From positions 237,997,922 to 238,061,921 of the forward strand of contig NC_081406.1 of assembly GCF_030272615.1 (NCBI RefSeq): 64,000 nucleotides of DNA. Direction: 5' to 3'. This stretch comes from Cryptomeria japonica (lineage: Eukaryota > Streptophyta > Pinopsida > Cupressales > Cupressaceae). Under the pieces are notes generated by a model. That model was not told the origin of the DNA. It was given only the letters and a program-made list of their open reading frames with translations, and searched no databases. The translations under genes were made by a program, and so were the position numbers. Shown here piece after piece: positions 35,701 to 46,586 of the stretch (positions are counted from its first letter, which is position 1; each line of letters begins with the position of its first letter).

Positions 35701-36616
35701 TCTCTTAGGTTAATAAAATTTGGTTAGTTTAGGGTTTTACTATGGTTAACATGTAACAGATACTCTTCCAACCTTGTGTAATTAATAGCTCTTGAGCGAT
35801 TGCACTTAAACTATGAACCAAGATCATAGGCTACGGAAGGACACGTAGTTTACAAAAGCATCACCAAGATCAAAAGCCAACGATGGACATCTAGGCTCTG
35901 TATACAACTAAGATCCTTCATTCTCTCACCAAAGATTCAGCAGGAGCGCTAAGTGAAATGAAAACATCATTTTAACTTAATTAAATATTCCAATTAACCC
36001 TAAAAACTATCATAAGATCTAGATGCCTTCCTCGACAACAACCTAGGAGGAGCAATTAAATTAGGTAAGGCATTTTCTGCCTTTTCCCTGTATCTCTTCT
36101 CTAACGGCACAATTTCACTAAATTGTTCCACCAGAGTACAAGCAAAATTCCTTGTTTAATTATCTGTAAATACAGCTCACTCTTGTCTCTTACACTCGAC
36201 ATAGAAAACCTACACAAAAATCAAATTCCGCATATATGCTTGTCTACCCCATAGATAACATGAATAGACTTGAAACATGGACAAATTGCAGGCAATCAAA
36301 CACCCAATAAACCATAACCAGTTCATAATTTTTACACCATGGATACAAACTGAGAAGAACAAATCCAAAAAACACATGCACGAAGGTTATCCACGCCATT
36401 GATCAAATGCCCACAACAAAAAAGAGCTTGAATAGGAAGTTTGCATATCTTTGATCACACATAGCCACAATATTCAAAAAATTATTAAAATTAAAAAAAA
36501 ACAGAGTGAACCAGAAGGGTACCTGGAATTGCGAGAGAATTTACAGGCGGATTGGTAATAGTAACAAGAGCCACCCCATCAGGCCTCACCTCCATATCTA
36601 CTCTTCCCTGTCCCAT
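29748..36616 (-). CDS. MFP2: Peroxisomal beta-oxidation multifunctional protein (MFP2-like), intact, 18 exons
   Basis: Predicted 721-residue enzyme of peroxisomal fatty-acid beta-oxidation, combining 2-enoyl-CoA hydratase and L-3-hydroxyacyl-CoA dehydrogenase. Coding exons (transcript order): 36616-36523, 34627-34556, 34378-34316, 34229-34173, 34015-33948, 33777-33696, 33452-33397, 33272-32970, 32765-32679, 32571-32397, 32137-32016, 31880-31717, 31465-31211, 31117-30996, 30642-30521, 30402-30254, 30034-29896, 29783-29748. They sum to 2,166 bases, all introns are GT-AG, and there is no internal stop. Hydratase motifs: [48 protein letters not shown]. Dehydrogenase motifs: [14 protein letters not shown] (NAD binding), [24 protein letters not shown] (catalytic His and Glu), [19 protein letters not shown]. 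The C-terminus is SRL, a PTS1 signal. [22 protein letters not shown] and SRL fit MFP2 better than AIM1. The first exon starts [10 protein letters not shown]; upstream the frame meets TGA with no other ATG. Intron 1 is 1.9 kb. It is the only intact gene in the window. Confidence 0.95.
34628..36522 (-). other. Large first intron of the MFP2-like gene
   Basis: A 1,895-base GT-AG intron, far longer than the other sixteen. AT-rich, with no recognised element or coding frame inside; the 73-codon plus frame at 34,975-35,196 has no support. A long first intron can carry regulatory sites, but none can be named from sequence alone. Confidence 0.85.
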
Positions 36617-38487
36617 GTTTTTCCTTCCAACAACCTCACAAAGGTGCTCAGGATCAAATTGCCCTGCTCAAATTAACAGGACAGATAGCTATATATACAC
36701 ACAAAAAGAGACTGATCTCAAAAGCAAAGAAGAAATAAACAACATTATCGAGACATCGAAATGCGTAAAGAGAGGATACATTAATACGATTCCCTAGGCG
36801 TGGATTTTAGTTTCTTTCTAAAATTAGTTGGAATTGGACCCACTTTTCGTGTCCAACATAAATGAGTGTTCTTTTATCCTAATGGGGTTTTTTGCCATTT
36901 TATCAGTGATCACTAAAAATTATCTTGGTAGACTCACAAATTTGTGATTCGGTGGTTTGTCTCCATGCTTGAATATTGTTTTTATTCGGCTTTTTGCATA
37001 CGAGATGGCGTGATAGCTCTTTTATTGCTCGTGTGACAGGTAACTAATTGCCAGAATGACGTTGGGGCTACTAATTGGAGAGAGAACGATACTTTTTGTA
37101 TTCATGAACGCTGGTTACGTCACATGTAAGAGATCTAATTCCTCTATTGTTTATTTCTTAAATCTCTTTGAACTCTAATATTTTCGGGAAGGTGATTGGA
37201 AATGTTGATCTATTGTTCATTTATTACATTTCTTTAAACTCTCATACATCTTGATGATAGATTAAAGTATGTAGTGTGATTTGAAATGTTGATGATTAAA
37301 AAATCTTATGCACAATCAAATTTAAAGTTTGTATACAATATTAACATCAATTATGAAAATTTAATAGCATTTATATATTTATAATTTATTAATTAAATAT
37401 ATTGTATATAAATTTTAAGTAGAATCTAATATTATATTTATATTTTTAAGAGTTGTCATTCATTAAGGAGAAGGAATGATGGCAAATGACACCATAATAA
37501 GAACAAATGGAGTGTGTGAAGTAATTATACTTCGGTATTATTCGGATGGTATGTTTTGTCAAGATGTTTCAAGAGGGTTTTGGCAACTATTAATTGTGTG
37601 CATAGATTGTGCATAGGCTCAAGTTTTATGGTGTCTTCTACTAGCTTATGGTGTGAAGGTGGTAGAATGAGGGGCATTAATTGACAGACGATAGTTGTAG
37701 AGGAAAAATATTTGAAACAATGGAAACATCTAGTGAATAAGTGTTGGTTAATTTCATGAACTTTGCAAACAAGGAGATTAAAGAACTTAACTTTTGGCCT
37801 TAGATTGTAAGGACATGGGAACTGGGGGAAATTGTGGATAGGTCCCCTAATGTATGTATATGTTAAGAAACAATAAAATTATTGTTGGACCTTGTTTATT
37901 CTCATGATAGGTGAAACATGTTTGATGTGACTCAATCTCTTTCATGTGCTTCTATGTTGTATATGGCCACTAGTTCATTTTTATTACATGGCAATATCAA
38001 TGATGTGATGCATCCAATAAAGGCTCATTTTGATTATTTTTTGGGTCATTTTCATGCTACCAAACATCACCAACTTTATCTTTAATGTATCATGGAAGAA
38101 ACTGCAAATTCTTTGAAGATGTTTCTTCTTAAGTTAATGTCATTCTTGTGTTCTTGATTGTTGCGATGATTGTAATTATGAGGAAGACATAGAAGAGGTG
38201 GAAATTTCTAGTTTGAATGTCCCATGAAAAAACTATAAGTGGTTCCATTTGGGTGACATAAGACCTATGAATTTGCCTTGGCCCTCATCTTTCATAGACT
38301 CTAGTGAGAAGTTTTATTGGGTTTGAGTTTTGTTTCGAGTAGATTTGTTACAGTGGCTTTGGTATATTTAGATGGGCGAATGTTTGACAATTAAATTTTA
38401 GTTATCATTTGTTAATGGAAAACTTCTCTTCTTTGGTTTGACCCCTCATTACACCCTACTTTTTTTTGTTCTTGGTCCTAAACCAAG
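36617..38487. other. MFP2-like upstream region and AT-rich spacer
   Basis: The 5' leader and promoter should lie in the first few hundred bases, read on the minus strand. A TTTGAGCAG/GG boundary at about 36,665-36,675 (minus strand) could be a leader-intron acceptor. No clear TATA box is seen. Beyond about 36,900 the sequence is AT-rich spacer; 37,500-38,350 looks like decayed coding or LINE sequence but no domain can be defended. Confidence 0.4.
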
Positions 38488-38660
38488 TACTATATGTATA
38501 TGTATATATGCATATATGTATATGTATTGTAAATATGTTTACATATACATAAATATTGTATGTATATGTATACATGTTTTTATATGTATATGCATTGTAC
38601 ATGTATACAATACATATACATATAAATACATGTATACATATAATATATATGTATATGTAA
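38488..38660. repeat. Alternating TATGTA/CATATA low-complexity tract
   Basis: About 170 bases of degenerate (TATATG)n/(CATATA)n, nearly all alternating purine-pyrimidine. The long open frames on both strands here (84 and 79 codons, Tyr/Ile/Cys-rich) are products of the repeat. Confidence 0.9.
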
Positions 38661-38689
38661 CAGTCAATAAAATTATAAATATTTATTAT

Positions 38690-39002
38690 TAGCAATCATT
38701 TGATAGTGCCTTAAAGTATTGTTGCTAATTTTTAGGTGGCATAATTTAAGAGACTTTTTATGATCTTACAAGAAAGAAGAATTTTGAAAGGTCTTTGAAT
38801 TTATTAACATTCATGACGATTTCTAAAAATACTCAATAATGGTACAAATACATATCCTTAAAGTATTGTTGCTAATTTTTAGGTGGCGTAATTTAAGAGA
38901 CTTTTTATGATCTTACAAGAAAGAAGAATTTTGAAAGGTCTTTGAATTTATTAACATTCATGACGATTTCTAAAAATACTCAATAATGGTACAAATACAT
39001 AT
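38690..39002 (+). repeat. 147-bp tandem duplication of a dispersed repeat
   Basis: Units at 38,709-38,855 and 38,856-39,002 are almost identical (GGTGGCATAA versus GGTGGCGTAA). With its flank ATCATTTGATAG, the first unit also matches a diverged single copy at 60,071-60,225. It is therefore a dispersed repeat that was recently doubled here. Confidence 0.9.
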
Positions 39003-39470
39003 AAGAGTTATTACGTCGAAGGCGTTTCTTTATTTGAACCTAATGAGCTAGCTTTCCACGTCAATGGTTTAGAGCATTGGACAGGAATGCAAGACGATCA
39101 AAAGCAAGTTGACCATTGGATTTCATTGTCAAATTTTTGCCACTTTATTTTATCATTCATTGGGTTTCCTTTTTTTGTTCGCTCTACAAGCTCGAAAATG
39201 ATTAGAAGCTACTTTGTTTTTTGACTTGTAATGCATTAATACAATAAGATGTGCATTAAAAATTAATGTAGGGTGCATAAATAGAAATATATATATATAT
39301 AGCTCCATAAATAGGAATTTTAATATTAATATTTATTTTTTTAATTATAGATAGGTAAATAGTAATAAATTTTCAATAAATATAATTATTTTTTAAATAA
39401 TAATATAATAAGTTGAATTAAATAAATTTTGTATTGATTTTTTTTCTTAAATCACAACCACAATGGCAAT
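39003..39470. other. AT-rich spacer
   Basis: No gene, element end or repeat is recognised apart from a short TA run near 39,290. Confidence 0.5.
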
Positions 39471-39479
39471 GATTTTATC

Positions 39480-39557
39480 TTTTATGTGGGAGCAAGGATT
39501 TGAACTTTGGTGGCAGTTTCACTAAGCAAGTGATTTAACCATTGAACTACATGGGTC
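39480..39557 (-). mobile_element. tRNA-derived SINE head (or decayed tRNA-like sequence)
   Basis: On the minus strand an A box TAGTTCAATGG (39,539-39,549) and a B box GTTCAAATC (39,497-39,505) start 44 bases apart, the spacing of a tRNA gene's internal RNA polymerase III promoter. The acceptor ends (ACCCATG and the CCCACAT side) do not pair into a proper stem, so it is not a working tRNA. This fits the 5' head of a plant SINE; the SINE body and A-tail were not delimited. Confidence 0.65.
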
Positions 39558-39953
39558 ACCCCCATAATTAATATCAATATTATCTGTATTATATTAATTA
39601 TATTAATCATAATTTTAGGTATAATTCATTAATATTTCAATGCTAATAAATTAAAAAAAACTAGTTTTACTTTTTTATTTAATTATTTTTTAACTTAACA
39701 ATTTCATTACTCATAATTATTTTTTATTAATATTTAGATTTTGATATTGTTCGATATTCACACTAAATGCACAAATATGTCATCTTGTACAATTATTCTT
39801 GATAAATTCCTTCCCACTATCACACAACAAAAATTTGAATCAAATAGGTGACTTGATAGATAGATATATTACAGAACAACTAATAAATATAATGTATAAT
39901 TAGTTAATTATATAATTACAAAATAATTGATTTTAATATATAATTTTAATAAT
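39558..39953. other. AT-rich spacer
   Basis: Nothing recognised beyond the ATTAT target site at its right end (39,954-39,958). Confidence 0.5.
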
Positions 39954-39958
39954 ATTAT

Positions 39959-41131
39959 TGTAATGTGGAAATTTTGATTTAGTGATTTGCAACATAGAAG
40001 GGAGAAACCACTAAATATTTTCACTTAGGACCATTGCACTCAAAAGAGGGAAGCGAATCCACTAGATTGAGTCACAAATTAGATAAGGACTGAATACTAA
40101 ATGGATTGAATTAATTTTGATTTCCTCTTTTATAAATTGAAATGTTGAAATTAGGTAAAGTGTTGAAAAATGAAGGTAAAAGCATGTAAAAACTAAGCTA
40201 CAAATGTGGGATCGAGTTGGGCACCTAGAATTGAGCAATATAAGCTTAGTCGAACCTACTCCCCCAAAAAAGCTCCTAAAAAGTCGGGACCATGACATGG
40301 CACCACGTTACTTTGAACTTTCTGCATGCTAAAAATGGTTGATTTGTCTCTATGAATGAAGCTTATTCTGAAGAGTATAGCTCCATGCCTATTTCCTGCA
40401 CATAGAAAGGAGGGGGGAAAGTTTGGAAATAGGGGTTTGCCTAAGTCAAACCCAGTTTGGAATCAACCTTGAATGAAATATTGCAAATACTTGAAATAAA
40501 ATGATGGAAAGGTATACCTCAAATATGCAATGAATGGTAATGATGCTTTGCTTCTTGAATGTAATCACATATGTTATATGAAATGGCATGAACATAAAAA
40601 AACCCTAATCACACACACGTGCTTGCAAATGTACTGTGTAATGTTGCTCCACAATGGATAGATAAAGATATGCAACCTTGAAGACCTCTAGAAATGCTTT
40701 ATGATGAATATAATGCTTGATTTCTTGATTGCTTGTGCTCCCAGTTTTACCTCTTATGTATATATCTCTCCAAATGAGAGGGAAGACCTCCTTATACACT
40801 TGCATGTCATCAATTATGTTTGACATAGGCCGACATGAAGCAAGATTTCCCACTCAAATTTGAGATGGGGAAAAGGGTTTGAAATGGGTCCCAATTAGGG
40901 AGGACCATGGCGTGGCGCCATGGTCCCAATGAGGACCAAGGCACCATGCCCTGGTCCTACCCCATATTTGGGCCATGGTTAAGGTGCAATGCAAGGTGGA
41001 ATGTGATATTGATGCCAATTTTGCATGGTACAAGCATAAATGGGTCTTGATCAAGCATATGGATGAGAACACTAAGGTGAGGGTCCTAAATGGGGTCAAA
41101 ATTGTGAAGGGTGCAATTTTAGGATGCTACA
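39959..41131 (-). mobile_element. Solo LTR, family A copy 3
   Basis: 1,173 bases in reverse orientation. The minus strand starts TGTAGCATCCTAAAATTG and ends in ATTACA, flanked by ATTAT at 39,954-39,958 and 41,132-41,136. Internal landmarks shared with copies 1 and 2 are the GGTTTGACTTAGGCAAACCCC block and the CATGGCGCCA/CTGGTCC segment (about 40,905-40,960). It is more diverged than copies 1 and 2 are from each other. No internal domain. Confidence 0.88.
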
Positions 41132-41296
41132 ATTATTATTTAACTTTTATATGTATATATCCCTCTCTATCTTTCCTATGTTATATATATCTCTCTTTGT
41201 TTCTCATCTCTATCCCTATCTCTCCCTCATTTCTATCCATAACTTGTTAGCATTTTGATGCAGTTTTGTATGACTGGTGAATGATATAGTTGTCAT

Positions 41297-42523
41297 TGTT
41301 GGCAACATCATCTCTTAAGTCTTCACAGTCTATCAGTAGTAAGTAGACTAGGATACTGAGGTCAACCGGCTAAGCAATAAGAAAACAGGATAAACAGTGA
41401 GTAGACCGGCAAGCATTGAGTAGATCGATAAACAACAAGTAGACCAACAAGCAGTGAGTAGACCAGCAAACAGTAAGTAGATCGGCAAGCAGTAAGTAGA
41501 CCAGGTAGCGGTGAGTAGTCCAGTATAGAAGAGGTTCATCGGTTAAGCTAAGAACATACCAGTATATAGGAGGAAACCGGTTAGACAGATTTTGATCGGT
41601 ACATCGGAAGAGTCTATAACTAACAAACTAATAACATTCAGTTAACATTCAGTTAAACCAGGAGTCTTCTCTAGTCAACCGACGAATTTATCAACATGTT
41701 TGACTGTCTTGATAGAGATTCCTGCAGTGATTTCAGGGGCGTGATTTAAGGCATGACAACAGAATTTTGAATGGGATGTTTTGGAGGGAAAGTTGGTGAT
41801 AGGCTAAAGGGTCAATAAATTCACATATCTCATTCTTGAGATGGTTGTTGTCGAGGTGAATAAAGATAATGTGAAAGTGTACATAGGGGGAGTTTTGACA
41901 GAGTGCAAAACCGGGTGGCAGAGGACCGACAGAGTGGAGTTTAGCGAAGTGGTGACCCAAGTGACAGAGGACCGACAAAGTAGAATATTTCAAGGATCAG
42001 CAAATCGACAAAGGGGAAGAGTTGAAGGTGCATTTAGGAAATCGGTGTTGTGCAGAGTAGACACAAGCGATGCAGACATAGTGTGGTTCTTAGGTGTGAT
42101 CTGATCAAGCTAATCAGTGGCCATTTCAGCAGATCATCTTTATGTTTCTCTCTAACTATTGCAACTAAAATCCCTTAATAGGGTGGACTTTAACAAGTCC
42201 CATTGTATAAATCCCTTAACCGAGTGTCATCTTAATTGACAATTTAAGACCCTTGATAAGGGTACCTTTAACAGGGTAAAGGTACTAATAGGTCTTAGAC
42301 AAAATCCCTTAACCAGGTGGCACCTAACAATGTCATTGTAATCTCCTAACAAGGATGGCTCTTCACTGGGCGTACTACAGAAAAGTAGAAATTTTGTGAG
42401 TTCCTACTCACACCATGGTTTTCTCCCATTTGGGTTTCCACGAGATAAATCTTGGTGTCACTGTGTTTTCTTTTCAAGCATGGTTATTCTTCTGTAATAG
42501 ATATTTTGTTGGTATTTTGAGTT
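41297..42523 (+). repeat. Outer LTR of element E, left part
   Basis: A TG start (TGTTGGCAAC) is followed by sequence that, from about 42,150, resembles the 3' half of the inner LTR: repeated AAATCCCTTAACC..GGTG phrases and a CACCATGGTTTTCTCCCATTTGGGTTTCCACG-type block. It is cut at 42,523 by the inner LTR and seems to resume at 43,933. The exact left boundary and any target duplication are uncertain. Confidence 0.5.
41399..41525. repeat. Degenerate 19-bp tandem repeat
   Basis: About six and a half copies of a 19-base unit like GAGTAGACCGGCAAGCAGT. Three units make 57 bases, so each frame repeats every 19 residues and the minus strand stays open (the 63-codon frame at 41,348-41,539 is a by-product). 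It lies inside the outer LTR. Confidence 0.88.
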
Positions 42524-43932
42524 TGTTGGCATTTTTCATAGAGATTGCATTAATGATATGTTGGCATTGATGCCAATTGAACCAGTAATGGTATTCATGT
42601 TATTGTTGATATTGTTGTTTTTTATATTGGCTAGTAACCGGTAAGAAGAGATTTGTGGAAGATGTTGTAAACTAGTATGTAAAGTTTCTGAGTTGAACCG
42701 GAGTAAAGGGTTAAACCTTTCTAAGCAATGCAACAGGTAAACCCTATCAGTTGCTAAACCCTAACCGATCAAGTTTGTTGGTTTATTATCTAATAAGCAG
42801 TAATGATGGAGACACGTGTGATCATTGTATGAGGATAAGTTCAAATTATTTTGGCATGTTTGTTTTTTGTCTAGGAAAGGAGCAAAGTGGATTGCATCTA
42901 ATGCACAACGTGTGATGAGTTACAAAGTCTGATGAAGTGGTGATCATGAAGCGGTTGGAATTTTCTTGAAGAATGTGAAGAGATTGTCATGATTTCTAAC
43001 GGTCAAGATTGTATCGACTTGTTTTTAATCTCGATGATGAGAATTAGGTTTTTGTTGTGTTACCGACCTAATTGATTTGTATTTAAGGTCGATGAAGTTT
43101 TTGTAAAGGTTGTTGGCAAGATTGATAGAAATCTATTGAGTGTGTAGTTGCCTAACTAGTGAATGGATCTGCACTTTGAGTGAAGGCAAATTGAAGCTTA
43201 GAAGGATCTGATCAAGCAAATGTAGTGCTACTCAGACAGATCAAGAAAACCTATTGTTTTCTAACAATTACAGCAATAGTGAAATCTTTTAACCGGGTAA
43301 GCTCTAACAAGCTTGGTTACTCATTAAATCCTCTAACAAGGTGGTCCATTAGCTTGGATTCTTAAATCCTCTAGTGAGGTTACTCCTAACAGGGTATTGT
43401 GCTTTTCATCAAGGCATATTTGTAAATCCCTTAACCGGGTGATTCCTAACTGGAATTAGTTCTTAACGGGACTTATTGTAAAGCTTTAACAGGCTCAGCT
43501 CCTAACAAGGTGAACTTCAGTTCAGATAGCTATCCTTGTGAGTCTCATCTCACCGTGGTTTTTACCTATTTGGGTTTTCCACGTATAAACATTTGTATCA
43601 AGTGGTGAATGCTTTTGTGGTTATGATCTTATTTGTTGATTTGGTTAACTTCTGATAAGGCATGATAAGTAGAAGCATTGAAAGATGAATATGTTGAGTT
43701 ATGATTAAGCATTGTTGATGTTTACAAGATCGAAGTTATTTACTATTAAGTTGTCATAATAGTTAAATTGGTTGATGTCAAGTATTCTTATGAATATTGA
43801 TCTTGACCGAGATATGTTTGCTTTGTGTGACTGAGTTTGAGATTGGGAATTTTGTATTAGTTTTTCAATATACTAATTCACCCCCCCCTCTCAGTATTCT
43901 ACCGGATACTTATTCTTTCATCATACCATCAT
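42524..43932 (+). mobile_element. Inner LTR (solo), same family as copia III LTR
   Basis: 1,409 bases, TGTTGGCATT...CATACCATCA, collinear with the copia III LTR at 57,806-59,260 though clearly diverged. Unlike that copy it is not followed by a primer site; unrelated LTR-tail sequence comes next. It is therefore read as a solo LTR inserted near the end of the outer LTR. Flanks GAGTT and TATGT do not match, so a target duplication is not confirmed. Confidence 0.7.
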
Positions 43933-44048
43933 ATGTATGTTGATGAATGTTAAGTTAGTGATAACTTAAGTTAAAAAATTTAATTGAAGTACAACCGGTA
44001 AAGTGTTGATTCACCCCTCCCCTCTCAGCACCGGTTGGGACTAAGAAT
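43933..44048 (+). repeat. Outer LTR of element E, right end
   Basis: Ends with TTGATTCACCCCTCCCCTCT followed by CAGCACCGGTTGGGACTAAGA before the primer site. It parallels the end of the inner LTR (CACCCCCCCCTCTCAG) but is a different family member. The exact LTR terminus (CAGCA at 44,030 or later) is uncertain. Confidence 0.5.
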
Positions 44049-44061
44049 TGGTATCAGAGCC
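44049..44061 (+). promoter_or_regulatory. Primer binding site of element E
   Basis: TGGTATCAGAGCC, complementary to initiator-Met tRNA, precedes ORF1 by about 44 bases. Confidence 0.88.
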
Positions 44062-44104
44062 AGATTCCTCTGAAGTGAAGCTTGATAGCTTGAGCATAAA
44101 TATC

Positions 44105-45622
44105 ATGGAGGAGTACCGGTATCAGAAGCAGATTGATGAAGCAAATGAAATCATTTCTCAACTGAAAGAAAGACTGAGAAAATATCTTGCAAAAAGGAAG
44201 GAATTAGCTCAACAACTAAATGAGAGTCATGACATCATAGATCAACTCTCTGAACAGAGTGGATCTAAAGAAGCAGTCACAGAACTCGTGGAAAAGAACA
44301 AGAAATTGACCGAAGAAATCACACATCTCAAAAGATAACATGAAGGTCGGGCCCTAAGAATGACTGAGATACTAGAAGCTAGCATAAGTGTTGATGAAAG
44401 AAAAAGGGAAGCAGAAGAAGAACTGTCAAAGGTTGAAAGAGCCAGGAGGCTTGCTAATGATGCTTTGAGAGAAAATGATGCAATCATGATTGAGAAAGAT
44501 GAAGAAAACCGAATTCTCACTCAGGAGAATGAATACATACATAAGCAACTACATGACAACACAGAAGAAAAAGAAAAAATGGTGAAAGAGATTGAACAAC
44601 TCAAGAGTGAGTTGAAAGCTGAGAATGAGAGAAATGAGAAGCAGAGAAAATTCAATGAAAGCTTTGAGAAGTTAGATAAATAGTTGAAGGCTCAGAGAAG
44701 GACAAAAGAAACAATTGGTCTTGGTTACCATGGTACATGTCCTATGGAAACCAATGAATCATCCAAATCCAAAAAGATGAAGGATGATAAAAGGAATCAT
44801 TTTGAAGTGAAAGGTATGAAGTTCTCCAAATCTTTATGTAATCACTGCGGTAAATTAGGTCATAAGACTAATGATTGTAGAAATAAACCGGTTAGTCAAA
44901 ATAAGAATTTCACATTTGATGGATACTGTCGTAATTTTCATAAGTATGGCCACACTGCATATGAGTGTAGATCTCAATTTAGCAGTATTCCAAATATACG
45001 AAGTTTTAATGGAAATTGCTTCACATGCAACAAGTTTGGACACAAATCTGAAGAATGCAAGCTCAAGTCAAATGTATCAAGACAACCATTCAAACCAGTT
45101 AGTCCTAATAAAAGGAATAATTAGTTCAAAGCCACCTATTTAACACGTGGTAATTTTGGTCATGTTGCAACTAGTTGTAGAGTGGGAATGGGGCAGAGAA
45201 ATAATGCAGGACCATGGAGGACAACTAGTATGGCATGTTTCAATTGTCATAAGATCAATCACTTAGCTACAGAATGTAGGAATCAATTCTATAACCAATC
45301 TGGAGACAAGAACTGCTCTGGCAAGAAGAAAGGACAAAATGAACTAAAAGGGAAGAAGACAATTGAAGAGGTGAAGAATGAAATGAAAAAGACATGGATC
45401 AAGAGAAAAGAAAGCAAAGAAGGAGAAAATCTTCCAAAAATGAAGTCATCATCCACCAATGATGACAGTTTCTCTTCAAACAAGACATACCAATGTTCAA
45501 GGGGAGCACATATGGTAAGATTTCTTTTGAATCCCCTTAACAAATTTAAGGATATGTCTATATGCATAGTTGTGATGCATAAAATCTGGTCTAAAAGTTC
45601 GTTGTTGAAGAATGTCTTGTGA
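44105..45622 (+). pseudogene. Element E ORF1: coiled-coil protein with five zinc knuckles
   Basis: One reading frame of about 505 codons from ATG at 44,105, broken only by stops at 44,336, 44,681 and 45,122; no frameshift. Residues 1-190 are Glu/Lys/Leu-rich heptad-like coiled coil. Then come CNHCGKLGHKTNDC (44,837-44,878), CRNFHKYGHTAYEC (third knuckle Cys replaced by Phe), CFTCNKFGHKSEEC (45,017-45,058), YLTRGNFGHVATSC (both first Cys lost) and CFNCHKINHLATEC (45,236-45,277), ending in a Lys-rich tail. This looks like a retrotransposon gag/nucleocapsid, but the usual copia gag N-domain is missing and no protease follows. The family is not recognised. Confidence 0.75.
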
Positions 45623-45937
45623 GTTAGTTATTTGTGTATCAGTATCGGTAACAAATAACCAGTAAAGTCAAATCGGTGTACTTTAAGTTGTAAGTTTCAA
45701 ACTTACCGTTGTATTATAATGTCAATAAATCTCAACGGATAAATAAGGAAATGTCAACACAATTTCATTTATCCTGTATTTCTTGAGGATCTCTCGAGCT
45801 CCTGTGCGATCAAAGGTGATTTGAATCTTGCTAAGCTTTATTTGTGCGGAAAATTCAAGTAGAGTGATAGTGGTGTTTGGTATTCCTAGGGAAAAGGTAT
45901 TCAACCTCGTCAGAGAAAAGATTGTTTGAAGGTCATC
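45623..45937 (+). other. Spacer or leader between ORF1 and ORF2 of element E
   Basis: AT-rich with no coding frame. It leads directly to the ORF2 start codon; whether it carries an internal promoter cannot be seen. Confidence 0.45.
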
Positions 45938-46066
45938 ATGGCAACACCGATATCGACTCCTATGTTAGTTGAAGCTATCAAAGAACCCCAACTCGAGTTC
46001 AAGCTGCACCCAATGAAATTCGGTGTGTTGCCCCCATATTTGGAATACCTAAAATTTGAATTTTAA
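45938..46066 (+). pseudogene. Element E ORF2, N-terminal fragment
   Basis: MATPISTPMLVEAIKEPQLE begins a 42-residue frame (with PMKFGVLPPYLEY) that stops where AT-rich foreign sequence begins. It is joined to the 49,776 frame by inference: both lie in the same element and orientation, and the downstream frame lacks a start. The family is not recognised. Confidence 0.4.
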
Positions 46067-46586
46067 ATTTATCTCAATGTTGAATGAAGATTCAATAGGT
46101 GTTTATGCGTAAGCAGTGAGCACGCGATCCAAGGTCGTTGCCAGTCAAAATATGAAAAATGGATGAATTTTGTAAATTACCAAGAATTGAGGGAATATAA
46201 TTTGATAGACATGTCCTTAGCATCATTTTGTGTCATGTGGACAATTTTCGCCTGAACCCAGTTCATATTTTGCTATATATTAAACCTTCAAATTTTGGTG
46301 TCCATCGCCTAGAAATGATTAAAATATCTCATTTTATGATTTGTCATGAGAAGAAAATAATTGTGTTGGCTCATTTCTCTACCATCAACACATGTTTCAA
46401 ATGTTGGGACTTAAATCCCTACCGTTTGGAAGATATGGTCATTTTTCTCAAGCTTGAGCATTAAATTTAAAATATTTTGGTCATTTGAGGGAAAAATTTG
46501 TCTAAAAATGTCATTTTCATTTCTCCTTTATTCTCCTCCATGGTCAATGGTTTCTGGAGGTCAAGGTCATAGTCTTTGAAAGAAAT
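46067..46586. other. Start of sequence splitting ORF2
   Basis: No recognised gene. The 78-codon plus frame at 46,228-46,464 (CHVDNFRLNPVHILLYIKPS) has no known relative. The right part leads into the hairpin array. Confidence 0.35.

Noticed and set aside
29748-36616. Naming the gene AIM1 instead of MFP2
   Set aside because: Total length equals that recalled for AIM1, but the [11 protein letters not shown] and [11 protein letters not shown] blocks and the SRL terminus fit MFP2 better.
38438-38695. 84- and 79-codon Tyr/Ile-rich frames on both strands
   Set aside because: They arise from an alternating TATGTA tract that is open on both strands.
39480-39557. A functional tRNA gene
   Set aside because: The internal promoter boxes are well spaced, but the acceptor arms do not pair; a SINE head fits better.
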